Assembly: GCA_002633025.1 (NCBI GenBank)
Contig: NMRB01000276.1
Location: 291,364-355,363, forward strand
DNA from: Notospermus geniculatus
Taxonomy: Eukaryota; Nemertea; Pilidiophora; Heteronemertea; Lineidae
DNA: 64,000 nucleotides
Direction: 5' to 3'
The translations under genes and the position numbers were made by a program. Numbering within the stretch: the first letter of the stretch is position 1; every line of letters starts with the position of its first letter. Positions 11,401 through 23,378 of the stretch are shown one piece after another. Below the pieces are notes generated by a model. That model had not been told where the DNA came from. It searched no databases and was given only the letters and a program-made list of their open reading frames with translations.

Positions 11401-12479
11401 GCAACGCCCATCACCGGTTTTCGCGATGGGTGTACATGTACTACCTGACACAAGAAAATCTCTCATTATAAAGCCATTCCGAATTGAGGTCTACCCCATT
11501 GTCATAGCTGAAATCGCGGCGCCTAGCTTCCACCTTCCACAGTTTCAGTTTTGTTACATAATTACAGCAAGGACGTCCGCCTGCCGCACCAACTCCAGAG
11601 AGCGATGGCTGCCGAGGCCGAGGCTGCCCGTGAGGCTCGCGCAAAGGTATGATTACACTTGGTCTGGTAGGGGTGCTTGCATAGCTCACGCTTGGCGGTT
11701 TCTATTCCAGCAAAGACGTCCGCCTGCCGCACCAACTCCAGAGAGCGATGGCTGCCGAAGCCGAGGCTTCTCGTGAAGCAAGGGCAAAGGTGAGGCAGCA
11801 ATTAACATCATAATCGTCACCGCTATCATGCGAACAGCAATTTAGTATTAACCTAATCCTGCTAATCATGTACCGGTACATCATAATGGTACAGTCATAG
11901 AACACGTAAGAATAGTCCTAACGGGTCACGGTTTTCTGTGATTCAATGCGATTCGACGTAGGCCTACAACAATCCTCTTTCACCATGTTTACTGATCATG
12001 CTTCATAAGGTAAGCGCTTGAGAATTCTGGTTTTTTTATGATTGTCACTCTCAGCAAAGCTTCTCCCAGGTTTGAGGGATAATATCTTCAGTTAAAGTCT
12101 TATGGTACCATTGGAATGAATTGGAAACAACTCGCAACTTACTGGAGCGCGTAAACTATGTTCATTTGCGGATAACCTATTGTTCACTATCAGCCTGACA
12201 AAGGATTTGCGTGTCCTTAAAGTTACGGGACTCCTGGAAGCAGATGACTGAGTCAAACTTGACTGTTTGAATTTCTTGTCCCATTTATAGGTGATCGCTG
12301 CTGAGGGAGAGCAAAAGGCCTCGCGGGCCTTGAAAGAGGCTGCTGATGTCATGATGGAGTCCAAGGCAGCCCTTCAACTGAGGTATCTCCAGACATTGAG
12401 TAGCATCTCGGCGGAGAAGAACTCGACCATCATCTTCCCGCTGCCGATCGACATGCTGGCCGGCTTGATGAAGAAGTAG
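8457..12479 (+). CDS. STOM-like: Stomatin-family membrane scaffold protein, 8 coding exons plus one alternative exon
   Basis: This is an SPFH/prohibitin-domain protein of the stomatin group (relatives: erythrocyte stomatin, MEC-2). Members insert a hairpin into the inner face of the plasma membrane, oligomerise and modulate channels. Exons 8457-8724, 9511-9620, 9824-9896, 10059-10141, 10257-10460, 11109-11164, either 11568-11646 or 11711-11789, and 12291-12479 join in phase with GT-AG borders to give 353 aa. The ATG opens a polar N-terminus of about 90 residues. A Cys pair (100-101) precedes the hydrophobic hairpin (about 102-124) with its central proline (LPVSLFF). Then come [11 protein letters not shown], the SPFH core ([38 protein letters not shown]) and the Ala/Glu-rich helix ([14 protein letters not shown]). 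[11 protein letters not shown] ends the chain. The family assignment is secure; the exact paralogue is not. Confidence 0.95.
11568..11646 (+). other. Stomatin alternative exon 7a (79 nt)
   Basis: It encodes [20 protein letters not shown] then REARAK. The acceptor TTACAG and the donor GTATGA border it. Its phase is identical to exon 7b. Because 79 is not a multiple of three, including both copies would shift the frame, so exactly one can be used in a functional mRNA. Confidence 0.85.
11711..11789 (+). other. Stomatin alternative exon 7b (79 nt)
   Basis: This copy lies 64 nt downstream of exon 7a and differs from it at 8 of 79 positions; only one difference changes the protein (Ala to Ser in [12 protein letters not shown]). 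The acceptor CTATTCCAG is stronger than that of 7a, and the donor is GTGAGG. The flanking intron sequences do not resemble those of 7a. A 64-nt intron between the copies is short enough that splicing them together may be sterically hindered. Confidence 0.85.
12130..12238 (+). repeat. MITE fragment, ACTATCAGCCTGACAAAG family (copy 1)
   Basis: The core TTGTTCACTATCAGCCTGAC is shared with copies at 23503-23632 and 28546-28673. This degraded copy lies in the last stomatin intron. Confidence 0.65.
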
Positions 12480-13070
12480 ATTGGGTGGAGAGGTTACAGC
12501 CGCTCTGGCTGGGGACTATCAGTTGGGGCGCACAACACGTCAGTAGCCATGGTAGCTAGTCAACTGATTCGTGTACCTTATCTAGACTACATGTAGATTC
12601 GATGGCATTGTACATACTGAATTCATATTTCATATTTGTTTGTATGTACATACATACCATGATGAACACGCCTCGTCTGACATTAGGAAGTACTTAATAC
12701 TTTTGTATATAAATGTTCTGACTAAATTTTCTTTGATATCCATTCCTCCAATGAAGGAAAAAATATCATCTACCATTCGGTTTCAATTTTATGGTTCATT
12801 GTATTTTAAAACAAGATTTTTTTAGTGTGTACAAAAGTAAAGATTCTATTTTACATCATTTGGTGGTGTCCGTGTTGTCTAGTCGCTGGTTGAATGTCTT
12901 GTGTCAATGAACTGGCATGTGGACATGGTGGAGTAATAACCTATCTGATGTTGGGCTACAGATTTTCATGTATAACGACAAACTCAACTTGATGCCGCCT
13001 GTCGATGGTTTGCCGTACTCCAATGTACAGTATAGCATTTGGAAGGTCGATCATTCAGATCCATCGCAAA

Positions 13071-13076
13071 AATAAA
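13071..13076 (+). terminator. Candidate polyadenylation signal for stomatin
   Basis: AATAAA lies about 590 nt after the stomatin stop codon and before the first receptor gene, with nothing else coding between them. The 3' untranslated region would end shortly downstream. Confidence 0.45.
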
Positions 13077-13441
13077 TGCATGATTGGCCGTAATTATCGG
13101 GCTCAAATATCTCCAACAAGTCCACCAATCTATTGAAAAAAATAGTAGTAGGCTAATTGTGTGTCATCAAGTAATCAAAGGCACAGCAGTGTATAAAACG
13201 TTACATTTGGGCATGTTCAGCGCGAACAGCCGCGAGCATTTATTTCATCAAATGCAACAGCCTTTGATGCACGTCGACCTTCTTGTCAACTTCTTTGTGA
13301 CTTACTGCCTGTACATCGTCTGTTTTTCGTCAACGAAGGGCCTAGTTTTGACGATCAACATTTTCATCAAATCGTGGGTTCTTGATGTAGGCTATTTATG
13401 TTTGTAATGAACTAGAAACAACTCATCAGACTTCTCACAAA

Positions 13442-14948
13442 ATGGATGACAGTTTTGATTCGACGACGACTGACGCCGTTGTCATGGAGACGAAACAAAC
13501 GTCCAATCGTCTCCGGAATAAGATTATCATCACCATCCTGATTCACGTGATTTGTCTTCTTGGGTCAATCGGCAATGTTATATCTCTGGCTGTGTTCAGG
13601 CGACAGAAGATCAAAACCTCGGCCTATTTCCTTCTGAAGGCGTTGGCTGTGGCAGACCTCTCGGTCCTCATGTGGCGTTTTGTGATTACAGCCCAACGAG
13701 ATTTAATCACTTATGTATATGCACTGCGTGTGTTGCCATATGCACGAACTGCATGGGCATCGTTGTATTTCATTGCAATCGGTAACCGGTTCATCGAGAC
13801 AGAAGCGACATATCTGGTGGTGGTTATATCTCTAGACAGGTAAGTAAGGCATCAGCATCAATGATGTGTAGCCATGCATCCATAAAAGGGGTCCACATTC
13901 AGGCCCGTAGCAGCCCTCTGATGAGTGTGGTGGGGGGCCTGGCAGGGCTGGATCAAGGATTGACAGAAAGGGGGCGTAGCTGGACGGAGGTGGTGAGCAC
14001 CGAAAAGGAAGTGGCAAGCCCAAACGGGGGGTCTGGGGTCTGAAAAATTTGACAATTTAAGTGCTTTAGATGCATTTCCTGGCATCTGAGAGCAAGAATA
14101 TGGAGATACAAAATGGACATTTGGGCCAAAGGTATTTTTGGGCAAAAAAGTGTGTGTGTGGGGGGGGCGGGACCCCGGGCCTGACATTGTGGGAGTGGTT
14201 GTGTGCACGTACGAATACACATCCTGTACATGTATTGTAGGTTGTTGTAGGCCTAGTCATGGTTACCCCCACGAGGGTAACCAAGGCCTTGGTTGATATC
14301 TAGAGAGGGTTTGACTCTGTTTTCAGATATATACACATTTGCCATCCAATGAAAGCCCAGGCAATGAACACCCTGCGATATGCCAAAATAGCAACGTTGG
14401 CCACGACCATCTTTATTTTTCTTTTCGTTATACCCGAGTGGTGCGGAGAGTATGGAGACTGGGTCTTGCAGAGAAACGGACGTTACGAACTTTACATCCG
14501 GAAAAGGGACTTCATTTACACAGAGGCCTTCAACGGTTATGTCGTTGTCGCTTGGGTAGTCAAAACTGTATTCCCGATGACAGTTTTAATAGTAGCGAAT
14601 GTGGCGATCCTTCTTGCCCTTAGGAGAAGACACCGAGGGCAGGATGGGCTTCAAACAACGAGACAAACGACAAAGGGGGCAGACAGTAGCACCGTCCTTA
14701 TTTTAGCTGTGGTGAACGTATTCATTCTACTCCGTATCCCAGCCCTCATCAGGGCCTTATTGAAATTCATTCGCAATGCTGTTCCCAATTCTAACATTAC
14801 CTTTGACGAAGGATTGTTCAACCAGGGAACGAATGTTTTATTTTTCCTGAATAACGCCATGAATTTTGTTATTTATGTTTCTGTCGGCAAACCGTTTAGG
14901 CGAACACTGAAGCAGATGTGTTGCTCTGCTGTTAGGAGAAGCAAGTAA
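13442..14948 (+). CDS. Class A GPCR, FMRFamide-receptor-like, paralogue 1
   Basis: Two exons (13442-13839 and 14327-14948) give a 339-aa seven-helix receptor. The intron is phase 2 and splits the DRY motif (DR then YIHICHP). TM1 carries GSIGNVISLAVF, TM2 LAVADLSVLMW, TM5 FPMTVLIVANVAI, TM6 AVVNVFILLRIPALI, and TM7 NNAMNFVIYVSVGKPFRR, followed by a Cys pair likely to be palmitoylated. NFVIY in place of NPxxY and a non-aromatic residue before the TM6 proline resemble invertebrate FMRFamide-type peptide receptors. No Cys is seen at the top of TM3 (LPYARTAWASLYF), which is unusual for class A. The start is the first Met after an in-frame-poor leader and gives MDDSFDS, matching MDDTLDA in paralogue 2. 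The ligand is unknown. Confidence 0.85.
13890..14180. repeat. G/C-rich dispersed repeat in receptor 1 intron
   Basis: CAGGCCCGTAGCAGCCC near 13901 and GACCCCGGGCCTGA near 14172 form imperfect inverted ends around G-rich sequence, typical of a short non-autonomous DNA element. The other two receptor introns lack it. Confidence 0.4.
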
Positions 14949-15000
14949 CCTTGTTAAGAAGAATAGTGCAGCAGAGCAAAGCATCTCATGTGACCAGTAA

Positions 15001-15130
15001 AGGTCGCGGTCCACTTGTGCGTTTTGCGCTGCGTGATGCGTCAAATCTTTTGTTAGGAAGCAGAACGGCGGAAAATAACAAAAGATTTGACGCATCACGC
15101 AGTGCAAAACGCACAAGTGGCCCGAGACCT
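15001..15130. repeat. Hairpin MITE, AGGTCGCGGTCCACTTGTGC ends
   Basis: The arms CACTTGTGCGTTTTGCGC and GCGTGATGCGTCAAATC are repeated in inverted order (CACGCAGTGCAAAACGCAC near 15097). They form a nearly perfect 130-bp hairpin just downstream of receptor 1, flanked by TAA/TTA-like sequence. Confidence 0.8.
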
Positions 15131-16280
15131 TAAGACAAGATTGAAATGTATCCCGTCGTCATCATTATAGTCCACGCCTTGCTAAATCACTCACGACTAA
15201 GAAATTGGCCACTCAGTGGTCATACTGCTTTGTTTAGTCCGAGGAACCAGTACACAAGTTTTTATCGCGACATGTCGGCGCTGCGAACGAAGACATCGAA
15301 AACAGTCATGATGTCATTGACGCAGTGCAACATGAACGAGAGTCAAAAAGGTACAACCGCTCACAGCGCCTCCCAGCGGCGTAGTTCTGCAGGTTTCACA
15401 AAGAAGGAACAACATAAGTGTCAGTATCACTGACGTCTGTCGACAAGAGATTTAGACCGTTTCCATGTTCAACTGAGAATAATGATGCAGTGGTTCTGAC
15501 CAGGTAATGAGGGCAGCACTTGCGCATTGTTCTGAGGAGGGCGTGGTCAGTAGATTTGCAAAGATCAGGGGTTCTCTCTAATCTAGCTACAGTAATGTGT
15601 GCTTATTCACTATCAACAGAGATTCTATTTTGCATCATTTGGCGGTGTCGGTATTCTCTTTCCTTGCTGGTTCAATGCCTTCGAATTAGAAAATGGTCTT
15701 GAGTTATCAGGTTATACCAAAAATTCATAAGCGAGCGACTATGAATTTTTGGTTATACTAGATATTCTGATCTACATGGAGCTAGAATTATCTACGTACA
15801 TGTACGTACTAACGATAAGCCCGCCGGGCTAATTGATGCCATCTCGGGTCGCTTACACTACGGTTGCAACACTGATATACAGATCCAGCACAAATGCATG
15901 CACTGGCCATAATTATAGGCTTGAATATCTTAAGCGTTTTTACCGATCAAATAAAAACTGTCTGGTGATGTACCGTTACATAATAAGCGTGGCATCAAGC
16001 CAATACTTCTCCCGTGTTCGGTCTTCAGAACGAAAGATGACCGTCGGATGAACTCTTTCAAACTCACGTTTGCGATTCCCTCAACCGACGAGGCCTACGA
16101 TGCTTGCATACCGACTTCTTTTTTTACTTCCTTGTGACTTGCGCCCTAAATGTCGTCTGCTTTTCACCAAAGAAAAGGTTGCTTTTAACAATGATTTCAT
16201 TTGGAAATCATTGTTTCTTGATATATGTGTGTTTGTAGTGAAAAGGAACCACTGCTCAAACTCATCGGACTAAAAACAAA

Positions 16281-17981
16281 ATGGATGACACTTTAGATGC
16301 GACGACGGCAGACATCGTCAAAGAAAGGAAACAAACATATTATCATCCTCCCCTATCTCAAGTCATCATCGCCGTCCTGATCAGCATCATTTGTCTATTT
16401 GGATCCATCGGCAACGCCATCTCTCTGGCTGTATTCAGACGACAGAAAATCAAGTCGTCAGCCTACTTCCTTCTGAAGGCGTTGGCTGTGGCAGATCTGT
16501 CGTCACTCTTATGGCGTCTTGTGATTTCAGGCTCACGTGATCTGATCGGTAATATATTTGCTTTGCTATTGATGCCACGTGCAGTGACCGTACTGACATT
16601 GTTCTATTTCATCGCCATCGGCAAACGGATTGTCGAGACAGAGGCGACATATCTGGTCGTGATTATAACTATAGACAGGTAAGTACTGTAGACCTATCAT
16701 CAACGTTTGAAGTCGATCACGCTGCTGTCAAATAATTTTAAACTCCCTACGCAGTTTACCAGGTGTGACAGGAATCAACGTCCTAGGAATGCAAGTCCGT
16801 CAAACAATAGCCCGCTACTGTAAGGTTATATTCGAATGGTCATGGTCTCCATAGCCATATATTCTAATCCCTCGCTGAACAATAAGACCGGACTTTGATT
16901 CCAGGGGGACTTTGATGCCTGTCACACTTGTCTCCACCCACTCTGCTTCACTTTGTGGAAGTCGCTGTGTTTGGTCAACAGATGGCGTCAGAGCTTGGCG
17001 CGAGTGTTTGGTCAACAGATGGCGTCAGAGCTTGGCGCGAGTTTTATAGCCTATCAGCACACTGCTTTCAGAACTCTGGCCCGTTGGCAACGGATGTTCT
17101 TGTGCTACCATGGCTACTAGATCACATGATCCGCTCAGCCAATGAAAAAGTGTCTCAAGCCAGCTTGGTTAGGGGTTGCTCGGCGCTCTCATTGGTCGAC
17201 TCTCTCAGCGCTATATGTTAACCAAACGCGACGAATTTTACGAAGTGAGACAGTTGTGGAGAGCTGAGCGGGTAAACCGAGGGGGCGCGGCTGACAACTG
17301 CGTAGGGAGTTTCTGAAAACTTTCTGAATTTGCCAATTCAGATATATACACATTTGCCATCCAATGAAAGCCCAGGCAATGAACACCCTGCGATATGTGA
17401 AAATAGCAACGCTGGCCACGTCCATTTTCTGTTCCGTTTTCTTTTTACCCGAGTTGTGCGCTCCATATGGCGAGTGGCTTAGGTGGAGAAACGGAGGGTA
17501 CGAACTTTTCCTCCGGAAGAGAGACTACATTTATACTGGTGCCTACGCTGGATACACCATAGCCGCTTGGGTAGTCGTAACTATATTCCCGATGACAGTT
17601 TTAATTGTAGTGAATGTGGTGATCCTTCTTGCCCTCAAGAGAAGACACCGAGGACAGGATGGACTTCGTACAACGAGACAAACGACGAAGGGGGCAGACA
17701 ATAGCACCGTCCTTATTTTAGCTGTGGTGAACGTATTCATTCTACTCCGTATCCCAGGCCTCATCAGGGCCATATTGAGTTTCGTTCGCAATTATTTTCC
17801 TGCGTCCAGTCCTTCGTATGACTCAAATATGTTTAACGACGGAACGAACGTTTTATTCTTCCTAAATAACGCCATGAATTTTGTTATTTATGTTTCTGTC
17901 GGCAAACCGTTTAGACGAACGCTGAAGCAGATATGTTGCTCTGCTGTTAGAAAAAGTAGTAACGTTGTTGACGGGATTTAG
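16281..17981 (+). CDS. Class A GPCR, FMRFamide-receptor-like, paralogue 2
   Basis: Exons 16281-16678 and 17342-17981 encode 345 aa with the same phase-2 intron inside DRY as its neighbours. Helix landmarks are GSIGNAISLAVF (TM1), LAVADLSSLLW (TM2), IDR then YIHICHP (TM3 end), FPMTVLIVVNVVI (TM5), NVFILLRIPGLI (TM6) and NNAMNFVIYVSVGKPFRR (TM7). The TM3 Cys is absent. All seven helices are intact, so this is not a pseudogene by inspection. The extracellular loops (PELCAPYGEWLRWRNGGYE versus PEWCGEYGDWVLQRNGRYE in paralogue 1) diverge more than the helices, which could reflect ligand differences. The intron holds a foldback element of about 570 bp. Confidence 0.85.
16741..17312. repeat. Foldback element in receptor 2 intron, AACTCCCTACGCAGTT ends
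   Basis: AACTCCCTACGCAGTTT at the left and AACTGCGTAGGGAGTTT at the right are inverted copies. The interior includes a 38-bp direct duplication with TTTGGTCAACAGATGGCGTC at about 16972 and 17010. It is absent from the introns of paralogues 1 and 3, so insertion followed the gene duplications or occurred in this copy only. Confidence 0.65.
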
Positions 17982-19594
17982 CGCCATGAACAGCTCAGTC
18001 TCCTGTGACACTTGAATGCAACCAGCTGTTGTTGGTGAGGGACTGGAACGAACGAACGACGATTCCGAATAGATCACGTCGATGTATTTTAATAGGAGCT
18101 GTCAGCGAGTTGACCACTAGGTGTCACTAGGGCCCAATTCAATGCATCTAGCGGACCCAGTCAATTATCGATCGAGCTGCGATCATAATAGATTTCCTGT
18201 ACATTTGGTCCGCTAAGACTGTGCTGCCATCTGTTAGCAATATGCGCGGCTGACTGCTCCTATTACACTTCTCTCAACACGTCACACTTTACCCACAACC
18301 TTCCCTCTCTGCACCCAGTCTGGTCTGCCCAAACCGAATCTATCCCCCAAAATACTATTACATAAACAACTATTCACAATGGGTCAAATCAACTCGTGAC
18401 AATTGGCCTAATACAAACAGTGATCCTGCTGCGGCACAGCCAACTTCTGTCCGCCGCCACTTGGGGGCGCTCAGTTGTATCCTTTTCGACGTTTCGTCCC
18501 TGTTGCACTGCGTCAAGGAGTCATGACACTACGTTGTTTGTTCTGTTTACGACGTCTTCGGTCGCAGCGCCGACCTGTCGGGATATAAGTTGCAGGCTCC
18601 TCAATGTTGAAGATTATTTCGTGGTCATCTCCCGTCCCCACCTTGTGTTCAAAGCAAATCCAGGCAGACAACAATCTGGTCATCGTAGTGTCGCTCCCGA
18701 ACTCCCACGCTTCGTGTGTGCGAGTTCGAGAGTGACACTCAGAGGACCGCCGATTTCTGCAATAATAAAAAAGGAATGGTCTGCAAACCTGCCTGCTATG
18801 TAATAGTGACTTTAATCTATTTTTGCTTTAATGTATATAGGCCTACATGAAGTGGAGACGCCGGTCCCCACAAAAGAGGGCGCAGTTCGTCAGAGTTATC
18901 ACCGAAGTCATTCGACAACAACGAGAGAACATCGCCTTTGTTCAACCAGAGAGGTTTTAAAAACCTCCCCGGTTCAGCTTAGAATAATGGAGAAGTGGTT
19001 CTGACCAGGTTACGAGCATCACTTTCGCATTGTTCTAAGAAGGGCGTGTTCAGCAGATACGAGTAAAAAACCTTACACGAACTAATCTCGCCGAGTTGAG
19101 GATGTCGTTGCTCGCACGTCCCTGACAAAATGCACCTTGACAACGTGTCTTGCTACAACCGATACTTTCACAAACGCGCGCCAGGTGATGCAAGAAACGC
19201 CACACAACTTGTTTAGCTGCAGTAGGCCTATGTTTCGAGACGGCTGGTTAAAGGACGGTATTGCCACTTTTTCTCGACAGCCGGCGCCACCGCGCCATTC
19301 TCCAACCCAGGGACTAACTACGTTGTCGTCGAATTATCCCGATTTACTTCGTACATTTCGTAACTTGTATTTTTGTAGTTCGTCTTACTGCCGCTAGGTG
19401 GCTCCCTCTACGTCGGCAGTCAAATAACGCATTTGAGATCCAATACCGTGCTCCTTTAATATATTTATGCTCGGCTCGGCTTGGGTAATTAACCATGCCG
19501 TGATATTTTATATTTGTTCGTACGGTATCATGAGTTTCAGTTCATTCATCAGCAACCGATTCGGATTGGACGGGTTCTCTGTTTTCAATTCAAC

Positions 19595-19634
19595 ATGTTT
19601 GTTCGTTTGATGTTCCTAGTCGTCACGGCGTCGG
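19595..19634 (+). other. Candidate signal-peptide exon, copy 1
   Basis: ATG opens MFVRLMFLVVTASG and is followed at once by the donor GTAAGT. The 13 codons plus one nucleotide look like a first coding exon of a secreted protein. A near-identical copy lies at 23379-23418. No downstream exon in the right phase was found, so this may be a relic carried in the duplicated block. Confidence 0.3.
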
Positions 19635-19946
19635 GTAAGTTGGTTTCAATCTTGACAAAAACTCACTGCCTCCGCTGCGATGACGGAAACATACGAGGTT
19701 TCTTGGACACACAGCGGCCCTCTGCTGTGGTCCAGTAACCTAACTACCGCCACTTGGAGACGCTGTGAGCTGCTACAACTCACTTTGTTCGAATTTACGT
19801 CCCTGCTGTTGCACCGCGTCAAGGACCTCATGGCGCGACCTTATTGCGATGCTTTGCTCCGTTTTTTTTAACGTATTTGGTACAACCGCTCGCAGCGCCG
19901 CTCTGTCGAAAAAGTTATGGGTGTTCTTTGCGTGCAGGGCCGGTAG

Positions 19947-20086
19947 ATTCATACTTTGTGTTTTGCGCTTTGCGCTTGTCCGTTTCCTATGTGAGTCCGT
20001 GGTAGAAAAAGTAAATTTTATTGTTGGTACCATACATAAACACAGGGAACGGACAAACGCAAAGCGCAAAACGGAGAAGTATGAAT
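19947..20086. repeat. Hairpin MITE, ATTCATACTTTGTGTTTTGC ends
   Basis: TTTTGCGCTTTGCGCTTGTCC at 19960 and GGACAAACGCAAAGCGCAAA at 20051 are inverted copies. The outer ends ATTCATACTT and AAGTATGAAT complete a 140-bp hairpin. Confidence 0.8.
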
Positions 20087-20728
20087 TGGCATTCGCAGTG
20101 TAGAAGAAAAGAATTAGTCCAGCACCAGAAAAAGTGTCCGCACTGGTTGTTCGACCAGGGCGAATCGTCCTGCATAGAAACCGGTAAACAGAGATAATAT
20201 GCCACGAAAATTATTTTCATGTACATAATTATATATGAAAAATGTTACAGTCGAATGATTTATTCCATGTATGCTTTTTTAGGGCCATAATTATAGGCTT
20301 GAATATCTCAAGCGTTTTTGCCAATCAAATAAAAAGATGTGTGGTATTAAGCTGTACGTCACATTAGGCTGGTGTCAAGCAGCAATATTTCTCTTGGCGG
20401 TGTTCAGAACAAAAGATGACCGACCGATGAACTCTTTTACACAGCGGTACTTTCAACCTAGGACGACGATGCTTTCATCAACTTATTCTTTACTTCCTTC
20501 CTAAATGTCGTCTGCTTTTCACCAAAGAAAAGATTGCTTAACAAGGTCCTCTTTAGGAAATGTATTTTTTTGTCTACGTAATGTCGCCATTAGCACCGGA
20601 AACTCTGTAGTGGGACATACGGAATGAATGAATTCCCGTCGGCTAGTACATGGCTTATTGTTCAATTTCTGCTACCCGAAGTTATACAACTATAGCCTAC
20701 AACCAGGTCTGCTCAAACTCATCGCAAA

Positions 20729-22207
20729 ATGGACTACGTTTCAGATGCGACGACGTCCGACGCGGTCAATGAAACGAAACGAACATTTCACCCACTCCTA
20801 TCTAAAATCATCATCAAAATCCTGATTCACGCGATTTGTCTATTTGGATCCATCGGTAATGGTATCTCTCTGGCTGTGTTCAGGAAACAGAAAATCAAAA
20901 CCTCAGCCAATTTCCTTTTGAAGTCGTTGGCTGTGGCAGACCTATCGGTCCTCATGTGGTGTTTTGTATTTACCGGCCAACGTGATCTAATCATTAACTT
21001 AAATGTATTGCGAGTGCTGCCATATGCACAAACCGTATGGACCTTGCTGTACTTCATTGAAAGGGGTATCCGAATTATCGAGACAGAGGCGACGTACGTG
21101 GTACTGATTATAACTATAGACAGGTAAGTATACGGTCCGCCAGATTGAGATTCGGACACTATACTGGCAAGACATTCTTGATCAAAATTGCTTGATTTGC
21201 CAATTCAGCGCCCACGGCATTCAAACAAAATCGACTTGAACGCGAAGACACTTTTTTCAGCAGAAAATTTGACAGTGGGTAGCTCATCGAGCCGACAAAA
21301 ATGACACGGTCAAGTAGCCTACGTCTTTCCGTTTTCGTTCGGACCGCTCACAGCGCCGCCCTGTCGGGACAAAAGGTTGTGCGGGTTCCTCATTATCACG
21401 GGTACACACAGGGTTGTGCTGTGAAATACTAGTAGATCGTTTTAGAGAGTGTAGGCATTCATAAGAACATACATCTTTTATGAAGGCCTACATGTGCGCT
21501 AAATTCCTTTGTTCCGTGAGGGTAATGCCTTGCTGGACATCTCGTTAGCGTGCGATTTTGTTTTCAGATATATACACATTTGCCGTCCTATGAAAACCCA
21601 GGCAATGAACACCCTGCGATATGCTAAAATAGCAACGTTGGCCACGTTCGCTTTCTGTTTTCTTTTCTTTTTACCCTCAATGTGCGTATCCACTGGAGAA
21701 TGGGTCTCGCAGAGAAACGGGAGGTACGAACTTAACCTTCGGTATAGAAAATACGCTTATACACATGCCTACCGTGGGTACGTCCTAGCCAGTTGGGTAG
21801 TCATAAATATCTTCCCCATGACAGTTATAATTGTAGCGAATGTGGCGATCCTTCTTACCCTTAGGAGAAGACACCGAGGGCAGGATGGGCTTCAAACAAC
21901 GAGACAAACGACAAAGGGGGCAGATAGTAGCACCGTCCTTATTTTAGCTGTGGTGAACGTATTCATTCTACTCCGTATCCCAGGCCTCATCAGGGCCTTA
22001 TTGGGTTTCATTCGCTATTATGTTCCCGATTCTAATCTTTCCTACAACAAGACGTTATTTGACCAAGGAACGAATGTTTTATTTTTCCTGAATAACGCCA
22101 TGAATTTTGTTATTTATGTTTCTGTCGGCAAACCGTTTAGGCGAACACTGAAGCAGATGTGTTGCTCTGCTTTTAGGAAAACCGCACAACAAAGCACTCT
22201 CATGTGA
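20729..22207 (+). CDS. Class A GPCR, FMRFamide-receptor-like, paralogue 3
   Basis: Exons 20729-21123 and 21568-22207 encode 344 aa with the shared phase-2 intron in DRY. Motifs are GSIGNGISLAVF (TM1), SLAVADLSVLMW (TM2), TIDR then YIHICRPMKT, FPMTVIIVANVAI (TM5), NVFILLRIPGLI (TM6) and NNAMNFVIYVSVGKPFRR (TM7). As in the other copies there is no Cys at the start of TM3 (LPYAQTVWTLLYF). From the third intracellular loop through TM7 the DNA is nearly identical to paralogue 1 (for example from 21850 compared with 14604), whereas exon 1 and the extracellular loops have diverged. That pattern fits purifying selection plus gene conversion. Confidence 0.85.
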
Positions 22208-23378
22208 CCATTCGGAACTACCTGAGGCGAACTGCTATCTGTCATTGGGCGGCGCATTTCACCTCGGACACAAGTCCAAGGCAGCCATGTTGTTTATCAT
22301 CAAACCCACGTGACCGCCGTGGGACTATTTTCGCCGAATTTTGGCCCGTTAAGATGTTCAACCGTACTTGCTCGATAAGTTGAGGCATATTATATATAAA
22401 CTTACCGGTATCTCACCCAATCTGCCAATTATTGATCAACAACGCAACGTTTTTATGTGAGCTATTTAGTTCATGCGCAGGTGTGATGAGGCGACCGCAT
22501 CTGAATTCTCACAAACGGGCAGCAATCGTTGCGCGTTCAAGATGGCTGCCTTGGAATTGTGTCCGAGGGGAAATGCGAGTCGTCACGGAAATTGCCGAGC
22601 AGTTGCCTTCGGAAGTTCCGAATGTCATGTGACACGTCAACAGATTGCTGGTTAAGTGTATTTCGTCATTTTCTCTTGGTCGATCCTCTGCTTATTCAGG
22701 GATACGCCCGACGATTATTTCTAAAGGGAGGGCTCTGCGGATATTGATGTCACAGGTGGTCATTAAAGTCGGACAACAATCAGGTCATCTTACTGTCGCT
22801 CCCGAATTCGTACACTTCGTGTGTGCGAGGTCGGGAGCGACATTGAGAAGACATGATTTCTTGAGCGGAAGGAATGGTCACAAAGCTGGTAGTGCAGTCG
22901 CTTTTTCCACAAAACAGGGTCGTCAGAATTATCACCGAGATCTGCCGGCAACAATCAGAAGACCACAGTGTTCACCTCAGAATAATGGGGAAGTGGTTCT
23001 GGCCAGGTAACGGGCATCACTTCCGTATTGTTCTAAGGAGGGCGTGGTCTGTACGAGTAAAAATCATACGAGCAAACTACCAATTTCTGGAGTGTACATG
23101 TATTTGATCGCAATTTATTGACAAAAAAGACCATAGCACCATTGTTACGAACTGATATATGAGAGGTTTCAAAAATGCGCGCCAGGTGACAGACGCAAGC
23201 AACTCCACTAACTTGTCAGCCCCATGCAGCCGCAGTATGTTTCGGGCGGACTGGTTAATTTTTTATGTCAGACTTCGATATAAGCCTTGTCGTCAGGTTC
23301 TATACCTTAGCCTATCAGGAGTTGTAGTTCATACTTTCATCAGCAACCGATTCGGATTGGACGGGTTCTGTTTTCAAC

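Noticed and set aside
13858-14284. Overlapping open frames in the receptor 1 intron
   Set aside because: They fall in a G/C-rich dispersed repeat inside an intron whose removal is required for the DRY motif.
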